NCBI RefSeq assembly: GCF_036850765.1
Contig: NC_089496.1
Coordinates: 106,165,767 to 106,229,766, forward strand
DNA: 64,000 bases
Source: Saccopteryx bilineata
Lineage: Eukaryota; Chordata; Mammalia; Chiroptera; Emballonuridae
Direction of reading: 5' to 3'
Shown: positions 23,406-35,900 of the stretch, piece after piece
How the letters are laid out: every line of letters starts with the position of its first letter
Position numbering within the stretch: position 1 is the stretch's first letter
Position numbers and translations under genes: made by a program
The notes under the pieces: model-generated
The model's input: the letters and a program-made list of their open reading frames with translations, nothing else
What the model was told of the DNA's origin: nothing
Databases searched by the model: none

Positions 23406-24819
23406 ATAACCTGCCAATCATTTCCCCGTGCACTACAGGGAGTGAGTCGGCACGGGGTCCTTCCCCCTGCCTTGCGGCTCAGCTGGCCCTCTGATGGTTG
23501 TATCAGTACGGAGTGTGGTCACGCATCCTTCCCCAGTCTTGCTCTGTAAGGACTTGAGGTTGGGCTAGAGGACGGTCCTCCCAGAGCAGGGACAGCCCTT
23601 CCATCACAGGCTGGGAAGGGCATGGAGCAAGGAACTCACCTTCTTCTGAAGCCAAATGTTTCCAGCAGAAATCCAGCCTGACTCTTAAGGTGTGGTTGCC
23701 TTTTGGCAGAAGCTGGTGTCTGGGTGGTGAGGGAGATGTCTGCCGTCCCCCACCCCTCCGAGAAACTCACACATTTGGGATCGTGGTTTGGCCCGGGTAA
23801 AAACTACAATGCTGTCGTCCACAGGGCGTGGCCTACTCTCAGTCTCACCGCCTTCAGTCCAGGGCTGTCCCAAGTGTGACCTGGCGCTGTGCTGGGTATG
23901 ATCCTTCCCTCCAACTGTCAGAAAAGTAGAGTCTAAGAATAGGTGGTGACCGGAAGGAAGGGGAGCTGACGTGTCCTTGGAACCTGGATGACTTTATTTC
24001 CAAAGTGTATGGGAAAGCTGGGGGCTCCCCTATACCCAGAAAGCAAAGAAAAATTCTTTTCTTCATCTTATATTCCTTAATTTTCATGCAGAAACCCCAG
24101 CTAAAGGGCACCAGCTCAGCGGACCCTTCCTAGGAGCCCCATGGCCTGTGGGGCTTAGCATCTTGGAACAGAGACAGCATAAGCAGCCATCTGGCTGGGC
24201 ACAAGCAGTTTCTGCTCCACAGGCTCGCTGGTGCCAAGCTGGGAGCCTTTAATCTTCCCCCTGGCCATTGCCCTAGGGCCCACATTCTCTCTGCAGCGGC
24301 TTCCTGACATTGGTAGGAATTACGTGCCGGGACGGAGAATGGGTGTGGGGAGAAATGCTTCCCTCTGGGGCTTCAGGTCATAGCAAGTCACGGAGGATCA
24401 AAGGGAAGACAGATGCCTTGATATGCTCTGCGATGGAGCACCATGTCAGGACCGACTCCGCCCCAGTGCCCGCTGCGCAAGGCGGAGCACAGGGAGCAGG
24501 CTGGGTGGACGGGCCGCTCACAGATGCCCCGTACAATGGCCCATTCAGGTGGGTTTCCGAGGGTCATGAGAAAAACCTGCATTAATGTTCCCGCCAGTGG
24601 AGCTGGAAAGAAAATGTCTGCAGCAGACACTGGTTCTCTTTAAAAATGGGCCAGGAATCCTTCATTAGTATTTTAAAATCACAAACAAAAGGAAGCAGTA
24701 ATTGTCCTCGTCTGTTCCCCGATGTCAAATTTATAAACACCCCACCCCAAGACATTCACGAGAAGATAGTAGGTCTTTCTTCTTTATCACCTCCAAGTTG
24801 AGCTGAAAATTTTAACTTT

Positions 24820-24851
<32 letters not shown>

Positions 24852-25604
24852 TTTTTTTTTTTTTTTACAGGTTTGAAAAGTGAGCGGAGACCTTTCTTGA
24901 GTTCATCATTTTTAGCCCAGCAGAGAGCATGCATTCTCGGGCTCCAGAAGCCATCAAAGCTAGGCTGCCACTGCCCCGCTGAGCAACCTGGGCACGCTTC
25001 TTCACCTCTCTCACCTGTCAGTTCCTTTTCTGGGAAACGTGGACCGCCCGCTGGGGTACGTGGAGGGCTTCCGTGCACGGAGACCCCAATGTTTGCTCTT
25101 ACTGGTTCTGCAGGCATTAGGTGGAGGGTGAGAGAGGGATCCAGCCAGAGAGGACGGAGAACAGTCACTGAGCTCCCGAGAGCGCGCTTGAAATTTCACC
25201 TTTGGAGTTGCCATGACTGTGAACTTTTTATTCAAGGGGAAACTGAGGCTCCAACAGCATGCAGGGTTGGCCCAAGGCCACGGTGCAAGAGAGGGGCTGC
25301 AGGGGGAGCCATGGAGAATAGACAGCGTCCCTGGGGGGGCAGATCTGCCAAGAGGTGGGGGAGGGGCCCAGAGGGCAGCCATTTTAAGGATACATTTTCA
25401 ACTCTCAAAGTCATCCCCTCCGAGTAAGTGAAAATGGGTAAATTACTAAAAACGTTTTTAACTTCAAATTTTAATGAAAGGCACTCTAGTATGCTTATCA
25501 TTTAGCTAAATGTCAGGAAAGTCTTTCTTTCTCCTGAAGAATGGGTATCTAGGTGACCTCTTGTGCCTCTTCTTAATAACAGAGCTTCTGATTTTTTAGC
25601 TGGG
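23406..25604. other. no gene seen
   Basis: Mostly unique sequence with one microsatellite (24817-24868) and a MIR core scrap at 25226-25290 (GGGGAAACTGAGGCTCC). The longest open frame (24873-25427 plus) crosses the MIR scrap, which argues that it is not coding. Confidence 0.5.
24817..24868. repeat. (CTTT)n with poly-T
   Basis: Nine or so CTTT units run into a T tract. No SINE head is attached on either side. Confidence 0.9.
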
Positions 25605-25975
25605 CACGTGATTATTGATTATTCAGAATAGAAACTGTATCTCCCTGATTCCCTTGCAACCAGGTATAACTATAAATTAACTTCGGCAAAAAGGATGTTA
25701 GAGGAAGTGTAGTGTGCAGCTGTTCCCTTTTCTAGCTGCTTGGTAGGTGAATGTGATGGCTGGAGCTCGAGCAGCCACTTTGGACCATGAGGTACAAGCT
25801 AAGGTTGGCAGAAAGGCAGGATAGGAGGAGCCAAGATGATCATGGGGCCACCATCTCAGCCTAGACTGCCTATTCTTAGATGTTTATAAGAAGAAAAAGC
25901 TCCCCTCTAATATAAGCCCACATTATCTGGGGTTTTCTGTCCCCGCAGCCAAATCTAATCCTGCCCCATTTTTCC
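25605..25975 (+). mobile_element. old LTR, MaLR-like
   Basis: CCCTTGCAACCAGG near the start, CACTTTGGACCATGAGGTAC in the middle and CAGCCAAATCTAATCCTG at the end follow a known ancient LTR layout that also appears at 60890-61290 and (start only) at 37235-37395. The exact subfamily name is uncertain. Confidence 0.5.
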
Positions 25976-26059
25976 TCATATTCCCAGTAGAATCATCTCC
26001 AACCACCATTCCCCCTTTTCCTCTATGTGACTGATGACCTCTCTTTCTAACCTTATTCT

Positions 26060-26470
26060 TTTTTTTTTTTTTATCTTGCTGATTACATGCCTTTATTTTA
26101 AGATGTCAAACTCTGGAAACAGCATATTGAGGTGAACCTGCGTGGCAGTAATATAATCGTTATCCTGAGGGAACCATCATAAACTCCTTCCGAGATTTCG
26201 GTGACCTTAAAAGAACACGCAAGTGGAGTCCATTCACTATGACCCTTGGGGACAAGAGCTTAAGCCCTCTTAGTTCAGAGCTTTCTGTGGCCCCTCCAGA
26301 ATACGTGATTCAAGTACAGCCTATTTAGAATCATCACTGTGTCTTCAACCAGAACCCAGTTGCCTCCACCAACAAGTTTAGACACAGAGTGGATTCAGTT
26401 TGTACTTTTAAGACCCCTGGTGGGTGGAGTGGGAAATCTTGATGTTTGTCACATTTCTTAGAAAAGTTTT
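26060..26470 (-). pseudogene. candidate processed pseudogene, 3' UTR-like
   Basis: Read on the minus strand, the sequence ends AATAAAGGCATGTAATCAGC and then a poly-A run (T tract at 26060-26074). An AATAAA about 20 nt before poly-A is the mark of a reverse-transcribed mRNA. The sequence upstream has no long frame and I do not recognise the source gene. The 5' border and target duplication are not visible. Confidence 0.45.
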
Positions 26471-26750
26471 CATCTTTCATCTAGAGTTGATATACCAGAC
26501 AGAAAATGCGTATTCGTTGTTTGGGCTGCCACCAGAGCATGAAAGGAGACTGACATGTCAGGTAATTCTACTGGTGTGACTGGAATCCCCAACTTCCTCC
26601 TGGGCTCACCTTTCCTGAGACCTTCCGCAAAACACCCGCACGTCCTCGTACCTGTGGAAGGCGTAGAACTGTCCGCGTGCCCTTTGTTTTTGGATTCCTG
26701 AAAAAGTTTCCGGACTTCTGAACGTTCATACAACCATCGAGGACATTTTA

Positions 26751-27421
26751 ATTTTTTAAATAATTTTATTTTTTTAATGGGGCGACATCAATAAATCAGG
26801 ATACATATATTCAAAGATAACATGTCCAGGTTATCTTGTCGTTCAGTTATGTTGCATACCCATCACCCAAAGTCAGATTGTCTTCTGTCACCTTCTATCT
26901 AGTTTTCTTTGTGCCCCTCCCCCTCCCCCTTTCCCTCTCCCTCTCCCCCCCTCCCCCCGTAACCACCACACTCTTATCAATGTCTCTTAGTCTCACTTTT
27001 ATGTCCCACCTACGTATGGAATAATGCAGTTCCTGGTTTTTTCTGATTTACTTATTTCACTTTGTATAATGTTATCAAGTTCCCACCATTTTGCTGTAAA
27101 TGATCCGATGTCATCATTTCTTATGGCTGAGTAGTATTCCATAGTGTATATGTGCCACATCTTCTTTATCCAGTCATCTATTGATGGGTTTTTTGGTTGT
27201 TTCCATGTCCTGGCCACTGTGAACAATGCTGCAATGAACATGGGGCTGCATGTGTCTTTACGTATCAGTGTTTCTGAGTTTTGGGGGTATATACCCAGTA
27301 GAGGGATTGCTGGGACATAAGGTAGTTCTATTTTCAGTTTTTTGAGGAACCACCATACTTTCTTCCATAATGGTTGTACTACTTTACATTCCCACCAACA
27401 GTGTATGAGGGTTCCCTTTTC
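26751..27421 (-). mobile_element. 5'-truncated young L1
   Basis: The minus strand encodes the end of L1 ORF2 (about residues 1-140 of the frame ending at 26999, including HCWWECK and YYSAIRNDD motifs), then a 3' UTR with a C-rich tract and an A-rich tail at 26751-26785. Target duplication CATCGAGGACATTTTA (26735-26750) and CATTGAGGACATTTTA (27422-27437), one mismatch. It is truncated within ORF2 and cannot retrotranspose. Confidence 0.9.
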
Positions 27422-27436
27422 CATTGAGGACATTTT

Positions 27437-27437
<1 letters not shown>

Positions 27438-27470
<33 letters not shown>

Positions 27471-27853
27471 CATTTTTCTGAAGCTGGAAACAGGGAGAGA
27501 CAGTCAGACAGACTCCCGCATGCGCCCGACCGGGATCCACCCGGCACGCCCACCAGGGGCGATGCTCTGCCCACCAGGGGGCGATGCTCTGCCCATCCTG
27601 GGCGTCGCCATGTTGCGACCAGAGCCACTCTAGCGCCTGAGGCAGAGGCCACAGAGCCATCCCCAGCGCCCGGGCCATCTTTGCTCCAATGGAGCCTTGG
27701 CTGCGGGAGGGGAAGAGAGAGACAGAGAGGAAAGTGCGGCGGAGGGGTGGAGAAGCAAATGGGCGCTTCTCCTGTGTGCCCTGGCCGGGAATCGAACCCA
27801 GGTCCTCTGCACGCTAGGCCGATGCTCTACCGCTGAGCCAACCGGCCAGGGCC
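27438..27853 (-). mobile_element. bat-type SINE stacked on L1 target site
   Basis: Minus-strand GGCCCTGGC-type SINE: head at the right (GCCCTGGCCGGTTGGCTC as reverse complement), B box TTCGATTCCCGG, GC-rich body with a duplicated CCCACCAGGGG segment, and poly-A at the left. It is flanked by CATTGAGGACATTTTA (27422-27437) and CATCGAGGACATTTTA (27854-27869). It inserted in the L1's own duplication. Confidence 0.95.
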
Positions 27854-27869
27854 CATCGAGGACATTTTA

Positions 27870-28164
27870 TATCAGCAGCTTACCCCTCCCCCAGCCCCCT
27901 AACACCCGCACTGACCTCACCGTCTCTCTCGCAGGGTCAGGACTTCTCTCTGACGTCCACCCAGATTTTTCCCTCTACAGTATTGCCAAGGATGTGTTTG
28001 CCATTTTCCAAAATGCAACCCTGACAGGAATTACCCAAAGATAACTAAATAAAAAATAAAATGCGGAGCTTAAAACATTCCAAAGGCCGTGAGCGTCTGT
28101 CATGAGCTGACTCTCCTCAGAAGAGCGAACCACAAAAACAGCAGCTCCCTCTGCACACGCGTGT

Positions 28165-28195
<31 letters not shown>

Positions 28196-29779
28196 CCACC
28201 ACCTTTACATATCCGTGTCTGTGTATGTGTGATGCTGTCTTTGCTTTGTTGATACCAATTTGGACGAGTGCTTTAAAAAAAAAAAAAAACTTTCCTGGGA
28301 GCTATTATACGTTCTCTGTTAGATTCAAAAATTATTTTGGTCCTTAGGCTCACACTTAGTCATCTGGCCACGGTGTTTATGCTCCAGAGAGCGGGGCCTT
28401 TGAAGCCTCCCGGAGAGAATGACCAGGCTGATCAAAGGGCAAGAAGACAGGGCGGGGAAGAGGCTGGAGGTGTGCCAGGCTGAGCCACACCGAGGCGACA
28501 GTGGAGACGATCTCCGTAGCAACCTGCGGGCTCACGAGGGCTCCGCGTCCAGGGCGTCTGTCCCTGTTCACAAGAAAAGACCTGGAGCCAGAGTTAAAGC
28601 ATTACGGTGACAACAAAGGCACCATTCAAGACAAAGGCCACGGTGGCCCTAGCTCATCCCCTACACATCTTGTAGAACAGAGGCCACTCACCTGGGCACA
28701 AAGCTGAGACCCTCATGAGATCCAAGCTGAGGGGCTTCTAAGATGTTTCCACCTCCAGTGTGACTACGGAAGCCCAGTCTACCTCCCAACCCAAGAGTTC
28801 CTGTCCCGCGTCTCCTTGGGGTGGTGGCTTCTTCTTGGGGTGACATTTGTGAAGTCTCTCAAAGCATGGGTTCAGGCGCTGAAGGAGCACGGAGCGTTAT
28901 TTATGACCTGTGAAGTCCCAATTTTCCCCGCGCCGGGTTTCCCAGCACAGCTATGTGGTGCTGTCAACAGCCAATGTGTGGAGATGCAGACCTTGCCCGA
29001 AAGCATTTATTTTAATGGAAAACAAATACTGTTTGGTAAACTGTAGCAAAATGCGATGTCAAGGGGAAAACATTCCATGTATTCTGATGTCTCTCTGAAT
29101 AACGGCCGCTTGGAAAATGCACATAAAGACCCGTTGAACCCCAAGAGATCTGGGCCGTTTTGCGGCCTCGGGAACAGTAGCTTTTCCTCTCCTTTATTCC
29201 AGTTATAAATACAGTTCGGGTTCTGAGTGTAAACTGGACCACTAATGCTCAGGAACGGCTGATGCCATTACAGATGCATAAAAATGAGGAAACTTGGAGT
29301 TATGATTCCCATTGCCACAGTAACTCACCCACACCATGCAGTCTGTTTGTAGCGTGTACTACCGAATGTCATGTTAACTTTTACGGTCCCTGTTACATAT
29401 GTGTGATGTGAAAAGGTTATAGCAGGAGAGGGAGTCATAACTCTGCATTCTCTGATAGTTATGACTTGGAAGTGAGTTTAAAATGGCTACTCTTTTTCCT
29501 TGTTCTGGTCAAGTCTGTTGTTCATTGTATCTTGGATTCTCAGAACTATTTGGCGGATTCTTTATTCCGATACAGGGATTGATGATATACTTCTGTTCCA
29601 AAAATAGCCCCTAAGTGCCAATGATGGAGAGAAGGGCTGCAGGAACTACGACGGGACTAGACACCTTTCCTATTCTCGATTTCTCCACCTAGTCCGGGGG
29701 TACTATGCACACAAATGATCTTAGCACACAGTAGGGCCACAATAGCTGCACAAAGGTAAGAAGCCGTTACTTGATGGAA
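27870..29779. other. no gene seen; largely unique
   Basis: Only a CA-type microsatellite (28163-28194) interrupts apparently unique sequence. Open frames on both strands (28325-28710) are short and lack features. Confidence 0.5.
28163..28194. repeat. (GTGCGC/CA)n microsatellite
   Basis: GTGTGCGCGCGCACACAC and following CA units form an alternating purine-pyrimidine, partly self-complementary tract with Z-DNA potential. Confidence 0.9.
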
Positions 29780-29915
29780 GGAGAATAAGGGAAGGGAGTT
29801 AAAATGTATTAACCCTCCACTACAGTTTACGGACATTTTATGTTATCCCCTCATCTGACAGGAAAGGCATTCCCATTTTACAGATGTGTAGACTGAGGCT
29901 CACACAGCCTGAATT
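29780..29915 (-). mobile_element. MIR SINE, minus strand
   Basis: TTATCCCCTCATCTGACAGG, TTCCCATTTTACAGATG and TAGACTGAGGCTCACACAG are reverse-strand MIR motifs. Confidence 0.75.
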
Positions 29916-31074
29916 GACGTTTTTATAGCTAAAAGCTCATATTCTACCACCCCAAGCAGAATTTTCCAGCATCCCAAGCTAGGTCTTGAACACTGTGTAG
30001 GTTTTAGTTTTGAAATCCTTTCTGTTACCCCCCCTCCCCATTAGAGCAAAATATATTTAGTATTAAAAATTCAGGAAACAAAGTAGAAAGAAGGAAAAAA
30101 AATGTTTGTATGACCCCATCACCACTGAATTTTTCAGTGTTTTTTTCTCAAAATATTTTTCTGAACAAAAGCTTTTGCTTGTTTAAGTGTCTGTCATACA
30201 AGTATTGTTCTTTTACATGAATGTGTTTACAATTATTGCACACTGGTCCAGGTGGGGCGAGCACAGCAGGGGGCCAGGGCGGGGAAAGGTGTGAGCAGCA
30301 GGCCCAGCAAAGACGGAGCAGGGGCGCCCCACTGGCCACAGAGCTGGACCAAAGTCTGAGAGCCAGGTGGGCCGCCCGCACGCCTGGTTTCAGGGTGAGG
30401 ACTTTGTTCCGTAAGCCATAGATAGGCACACTCTCTAGCAGACAAGTGGCAGCTAATAAATGTTAAATACACCCAAACGATAAGACGCTGAAGGCTTCTG
30501 ATTGAGGAGTGAAATATCGTAATGGTGTTTTAGACCATTATTCGGGCCACAGTGCCAGGTGGGTGACAGAGGGCACGGGGGGTCTTCCCACATCTGCAGG
30601 GGAAGGTCCAGGAATCTGAAGGGAGGTAGGTGCTGTGGGGGATGGTTAGGAGGAAGGACGGATGTGTGAGACTGCGGCGTTCTCCACGGAGCTATACAAA
30701 CTCTGAAGCAGGAGACCAGCTGAGGCCTTGGGTCCTGAGGGCTAAAACACAATTGAACTGTTCGCTGTTTGAATTTTAAATTCTCTTTTGAGACCAGTTT
30801 CAGGTCAGAAAAACTTACCATCCCGCAACAAATTTGCAATATAATTCATTACTTTTACACATTGCTCTCATCTCTAACGTATGGAATAAGTTTCCACAGG
30901 ACCAAGTCTTGGCACAGAATTCTCTATTTTTCTTCCTTTAAGCTGGAGGCAGGAGTGGCAGGTGACCCTGACATTGAGGCTGAACTTCATAAGGCGTGCA
31001 TGTGAGAGATTCGTGAACCGTAGCCCCGAGAACAGTGGCTACAATCCCCCTGCCCCCGTGTGGCTGTGTGATTT
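29916..31074. other. no gene seen
   Basis: AT-rich then GC-moderate unique sequence. The GC-rich patch at 30245-30400 gives overlapping frames on both strands but no supportable exon. Confidence 0.45.
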
Positions 31075-31215
31075 CTATCATGTTCCAATTGCCTGGGTTA
31101 TAATTATGTCATCTCACTTCTCTCATAGGTTGTGAATTCCCTTAGAGCAGAGCAACCTTGTGTTGTCTTTGTAGTCTAGGTACTTGGCACAACAGCAAAC
31201 GGAGCAAGCAAGCAC
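31075..31215 (+). mobile_element. L2 LINE 3' fragment
   Basis: GGTTGTGAATTCCCTTAGAGCAG and the GTAGTCTAGGTACTTGGCAC-type ending fit L2. The hAT that follows interrupts its terminal ATGAATG-like region. Confidence 0.6.
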
Positions 31216-31224
31216 TCCACAGAT

Positions 31225-31530
31225 CAGGGGTCAGGAACCTTTTTGGCTGTCACATATTTTAAAATGTAATTCCATGAGAGCCATACAACGATCCGTGTAT
31301 GTTAGGCATTATCCAATAAAAATTTGGTGTTGTCCTGGAGGACAGCTGTGATTGGCTCTAGCCACCCACAACCATGAACATTCGCGGAAGGAAATGAATG
31401 GATTGTAATACATGAGAATGTTTTATATTTTTAACGTTATTATTATTTTTATTAAAGATTTGTCTGTGAGCCAGATGCAGCCATCAAAAGAGCCACATCT
31501 GGCTTGCGAGCCATGGGTTCCCGACCCCTG
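31225..31530. mobile_element. non-autonomous hAT, second family
   Basis: A 306-bp element has termini CAGGGGTCAGGAACC and GGGTTCCCGACCCCTG and target duplication CCACAGAT/CCATAGAT (31217-31224 and 31531-31538, one mismatch). Its terminal and internal sequence differ from the CAGTGGTCCCC family. The inner arms (TTTTGGCTG and CAGCCATCAAAAGAGCC) are partly complementary. No coding capacity. Confidence 0.9.
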
Positions 31531-31584
31531 CCATAGATGGTTTTTAAAGGCACCAACTGTAAGAAATGGTATGTGTTTACATAT

Positions 31585-31640
31585 GTGTGTGTGTGTGTGT
31601 ATATATGCATATATGCTCACATAAATGTGTGTGTATATAT
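31585..31640. repeat. (GT)n(AT)n microsatellite
   Basis: GTGTGTGTGT followed by ATATATGCATATATG and a further GTGTGTATATATA. Alternating purine-pyrimidine. Confidence 0.9.
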
Positions 31641-32547
31641 AGATTAACCCATACACAAATACACGTAGATGTGTATCGAGTAGATTCATAGATGTCTATA
31701 TGTAGTCATCTACTAAATTGTACTTGCCTCCAGTCTGGCTTTACCGGCCTCATTCCTGACCATCAACCACGTAAGGAAGCGGTCTTGGTCACCCATCAGT
31801 GCGTTATCTTACTAAGCAGGTGGGTCCTGCTTCATGCAAGTATTCTGAATGAAATTCCCTACAAATCAGACGTTTCTACGCTGAACTCAATTCTAAGTGG
31901 ACCGAAGGAATCTGTTATTTGATGTACACATCCCTTACACTTTTGCAGAGTGTACTTCATAGAAATGTAGATTGTCCAACTTAATCTGTTTTCAGGTCCA
32001 AGTCTGACACGTCTGTTCTGCTTACTCTTGGGCAGAACTCTGCCCGCCTTCCAGGGCCGATGAGGCCAGGATTTCCCTTGCTCGCCTGTGCAGGACTGGT
32101 GTGGCCCAGTGGAATGTAGCCAAGGACCCATGTGAGGTTGACTGTTCCGGGCCCTCCACCCCTAAGACGCATAATAAGAATGACTGGTATCATTTTGATC
32201 ATAGCTAGCACAGAAATTTTACAAAATAATGCAAATAATTCCATGTGTGCCCCATTAAACATGCTAGTAACGCGTAACACTGAAGAGGAATACTAACAGT
32301 GTTAGCAGGGTGGGAGAAGGCGGGCCGCTTGGATGGGATGGGACAGATATGTGTGCTAAACCTGCTTTCATAGCTGGGTTGCTGGTATAGGATTGTGACA
32401 CCTGTTTCTCTCCAGAGAGAGAAGGAGAGAGGGAGAGAGATTTTGGCCAGTGGCCTAGGTTGTCTGTGCATGGTCTTTGTACCTCCTTCTGACATGTGGT
32501 TGTCAACATCTCTGTTGGGCTGGAAAATAGTTTGGGGAGGGGGGACG
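31641..32547. other. no gene seen
   Basis: Unique sequence with short frames on both strands only. A GA-rich patch lies at 32410-32440. Confidence 0.45.
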
Positions 32548-32949
32548 TCTAGTTTGCTAGGGCTGTCATAACAAAACGCCACAGACTGGGTGGCTTAAGT
32601 AACAGAAATTTATTTTCTCACCGTTCTGGAGGTTGGAAGTCTAAATCAAGGTGTCGGCAGGTTTGGTTTATTTTGGGACCTCTCTCCTCGGCTGGCAGAT
32701 GGCCGCCTTCTTGTTGTGTCCTCACATGGCCTTTTTCCTGTGCGCATGCAGCTCTGATGTGTCTTGTGCCCACCCTCTTCTTATAAGGGCATGGTCTGAT
32801 CGGACTAGGACCCGCCCTAATGGCCTCAGTTAGCTTAATCACCTCTTTAAAGGCCCTGTCTTCCAATGCCGTCAGGTTCGGAGGTGCTGGGGGTTAGGCT
32901 TTAACATACAGATTTGGAGAGGGGAGGGTGGTACATATCAGCCCATAAC
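32548..32949 (-). mobile_element. MLT1-type MaLR LTR, near complete
   Basis: The plus strand reads AGTTTGCTAGGGCTGTCATA, then GACTGGGTGGCTTAA, AGAAATTTATTTTCTCAC and TTCTTATAAGGGCATGG, and ends CAGCCCATAACA. This is the reverse complement of an MLT1 LTR from its TGTTATGGGCTG start to its CTAGCAAACT end. Solo LTR, non-coding. In its sense direction the polyadenylation signal AATAAA corresponds to about 32610. Confidence 0.9.
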
Positions 32950-35900
32950 AGGGTCCGTGCTCTTCACAGCCCTGAACACAGTGTCCTATCCGAGTTATAC
33001 AGAGATTGAGGACCAGGAGACAGAAACACCTGCCTCTCAGTTGTCCTTCCCCCAAAATAGCCAACTGGTCAGGAAAACAGATCCGCCCTCTGCTTGGTCT
33101 TCACCCCAGGAGCAGGGCTGTGAGCCTGGAACCCGTCTCTAAGATACGGAGCGTCCGCCCCGGGAGAAAAGCGGCTCCCCTCACCCCATGTAATTAATTC
33201 TCTACGCTGAGGCCGTTCCCTGGTGTAGACCCCCACTGCCTGCCCCTCCACCCAGCTCTGGTCCTCAGCGGGCACAGTCAAAAGCAGGTTGATGCTGACA
33301 GGCAATTATGCAGACCCATGAATTCATAATTCAAAATAAACCCATCAAAACATTTGCTCTTACTTTTAACCCCCATTGATCCCCGAGTGGAAATGTTAAG
33401 ACACAACAGCAGAAGAGATAAATATGGCAGACAAAAGTTTTCCCACAGCCTTTAGCCTCTTAAATATTCTAATCCCACTGAAGACATTTCTGCCTGGACA
33501 AACACCGCCCCTGGGGGCTGGGCTCCCGCCGACCGCCCCTCACCGTGCCCTGCCGGCTTCGTAAAGGCCAGCTGCCTGTTGCTATGGCGATTTGGTTACG
33601 GAAAGGCAACGCAGGGCACCTAACCCAAGCGCTTTTAAACCAAACCACATGCTTATTAAAAGAAAGGAGAAAGTTTCCATTAAAATATCTGGCCTGATTA
33701 CATTTGGAAACTTAATAACATGTCTTGACTCAAATAACTCCCATTGAACCGAACCCCAGCAGGACTTAAAGAGTTCACCAGGGGAACAGATATCTCTGAT
33801 GAAACTTGGCATCTTAACCCCATTTAACATTTTAATTAAGGAAGGAAAATTCGGTGTCATTTGCTTTTCTTTGGTCTCCAGGAGCGGCAGGGGACACGCT
33901 TGAGAATTCTTCCAAGAGTCCAGCGGAAAGAAATACATTAGCTAATTAGGGGTGATACAAAAACATCTATATACAAGAGCTACACACCAGTTCTTTGTCT
34001 GGTTGGCCAACTGTTCTACTGCTTCTCTCTCTCCAACGGGTTTCTCAGAAGAGGATGCATAAGTATACCTTCTTTTTAAAAAAATTAATTGCGAATTCAG
34101 TCATTTCCTGAGCCTTTTAATTCTACACGGCTAGAGAAAGGCTAGGACACAGACACAAAACTAGGGCCCCGCTTTTGAGAAATGGCACCGAGTTTAGTAA
34201 CTTTAGAAAACTTCTCCCCTCCTCCCCCCCAACCCTCATTTCATAATCATCAAAAACTCATCATTTTCATTAGCATTTTCTCTGGCCGGGCAGGCCCCCC
34301 GGGGAAAGTTTCTTATGATGGCCCAGTTAAGTTGAAAATATTATCTTCCCTGTTTTGCAAATGAGCTTGTGAAAGGGAGTTTATAGAACAGCAGACAGAG
34401 AGGGCCAGCGGCCTCCAGCTCACTTGGCTGGGCTACTGGTTTGTCCAAAAGTTGAAATAAAAAAACAGTAATAAAGTCGGTTTCAGCAGAGGACGTAGAG
34501 TTTTCAGTATATCTCCAAACTCACAAGGTAGCCTGGAGACTTTCTTTCCTTTGTTTTCGTTTTGCCTTGCGTGGACTGGGTCAACCCGTGCCCTAAGTAT
34601 ATATTTTCTCTTCGCCTGAAGCCTGTTCCTCCTCTGGGTGTCCCTCATCCATAGTCAGTCCTGTGCAGCCCAGAGTTCATTTCCTGGGAGCCCCCCCCCA
34701 CCCTGTGTGGCCGGCTATCTCCTGTGGGCCCCCCCACCCCGCCAGGGAAAGCAATACCCTGCAGCCCCTCCATCTCGGGAGCCCAAAAGGGATGGGGAAC
34801 AACTGAACTATGTGTTAATTGCGTTAAGGCGCTCTCTCTAATGAAATAGTGGCTTTCTCCATAGCAACAGTGATTAAAAGATGCAGAATGGTATGGCGGG
34901 TCCTCCAGGGCCTGTCTATCTGGGAAGTGATTGCCACTTTACAGAACAATTCAGTGTAGAGAGAAGTTTATTGTGCACATTTCGCCTAAGCTGACTGCTC
35001 AGGTCACACTCCCCAAAGCCTCTTTCTCTCCCTCTGAGCGCTATTTTCAGGCTGATTTGGGGGAGGGAGGCCGGGACTTAGGCCGCCTGGTTGGGGGTGG
35101 TAGATGAGAACTGTGTGGAGCTGGGAGTGGGGGTGAGAGAGAGTTGAGATCTGCTCCAGCTCCATTTAGGGGAGATTGGGGAGAGAAAAAAACAAAACAA
35201 AGTTTGCCACTTGAATGTAAGTCAGCTCTAAAGAAGCCCCATGCTTCATTAAGCATCTTTAAACATGCTCATTGAGATGCCCAGAGGAGGTAAGGTAAAT
35301 TCTCTTTCCATTTTTGTACATCTTTCTAAAGCACACAGCATTCCTAGTTTAGGCACAGTAGGGTGAATTCTTTACGAAGTCAGAGGGAGGGGAAATAAAC
35401 ATGATCTGAACTACAACACTGCAGAGCGAGGCGAGATAATAGTCCTAATAGTCCTAACAGATTGAGGGAGCTCAAACGGACGGACGAGTGGGAGGTATCC
35501 ATTATCTGCTTCTCTGTCCTCCCCCCATGCCTACACCCCTCTCCTCCGCTCCACAGATAAACCGAAGGCCTGAAGGCTCAGATCCCCCAACCAGGGTGCT
35601 GAGATAGAGTTTGCCTGCAGCCCCCCACCTCGGATGCTCTGAGGAAGGGTAATAAAGACTACCCTTCAGAGACCATGAAATGAAGTTACCAAGAGGTGCC
35701 CCCCTCAGTCCCAGGAGGGAAAGACACGCTCTGGAATATGGAAAGCAACTGTAGTAAATATAACTGGGATCTTTAAAATCCAAACTCAAGTTTGAACATA
35801 TCCCAAAATATGTCCTCACTTTATAGCAGACACAGATTTCAACATTTCGTACCGAAGAGCGCAGGTGCTGGTGGCCAGTGGCCGGTGGCCTGAGTTGGTG

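Noticed and set aside
24873..25427. 184-codon plus-strand open frame
   Set aside because: It passes through a MIR fragment and lacks any recognisable feature.
26999..27433. 144-codon minus-strand frame as a host gene
   Set aside because: It is the ORF2 C-terminus of a 5'-truncated L1.
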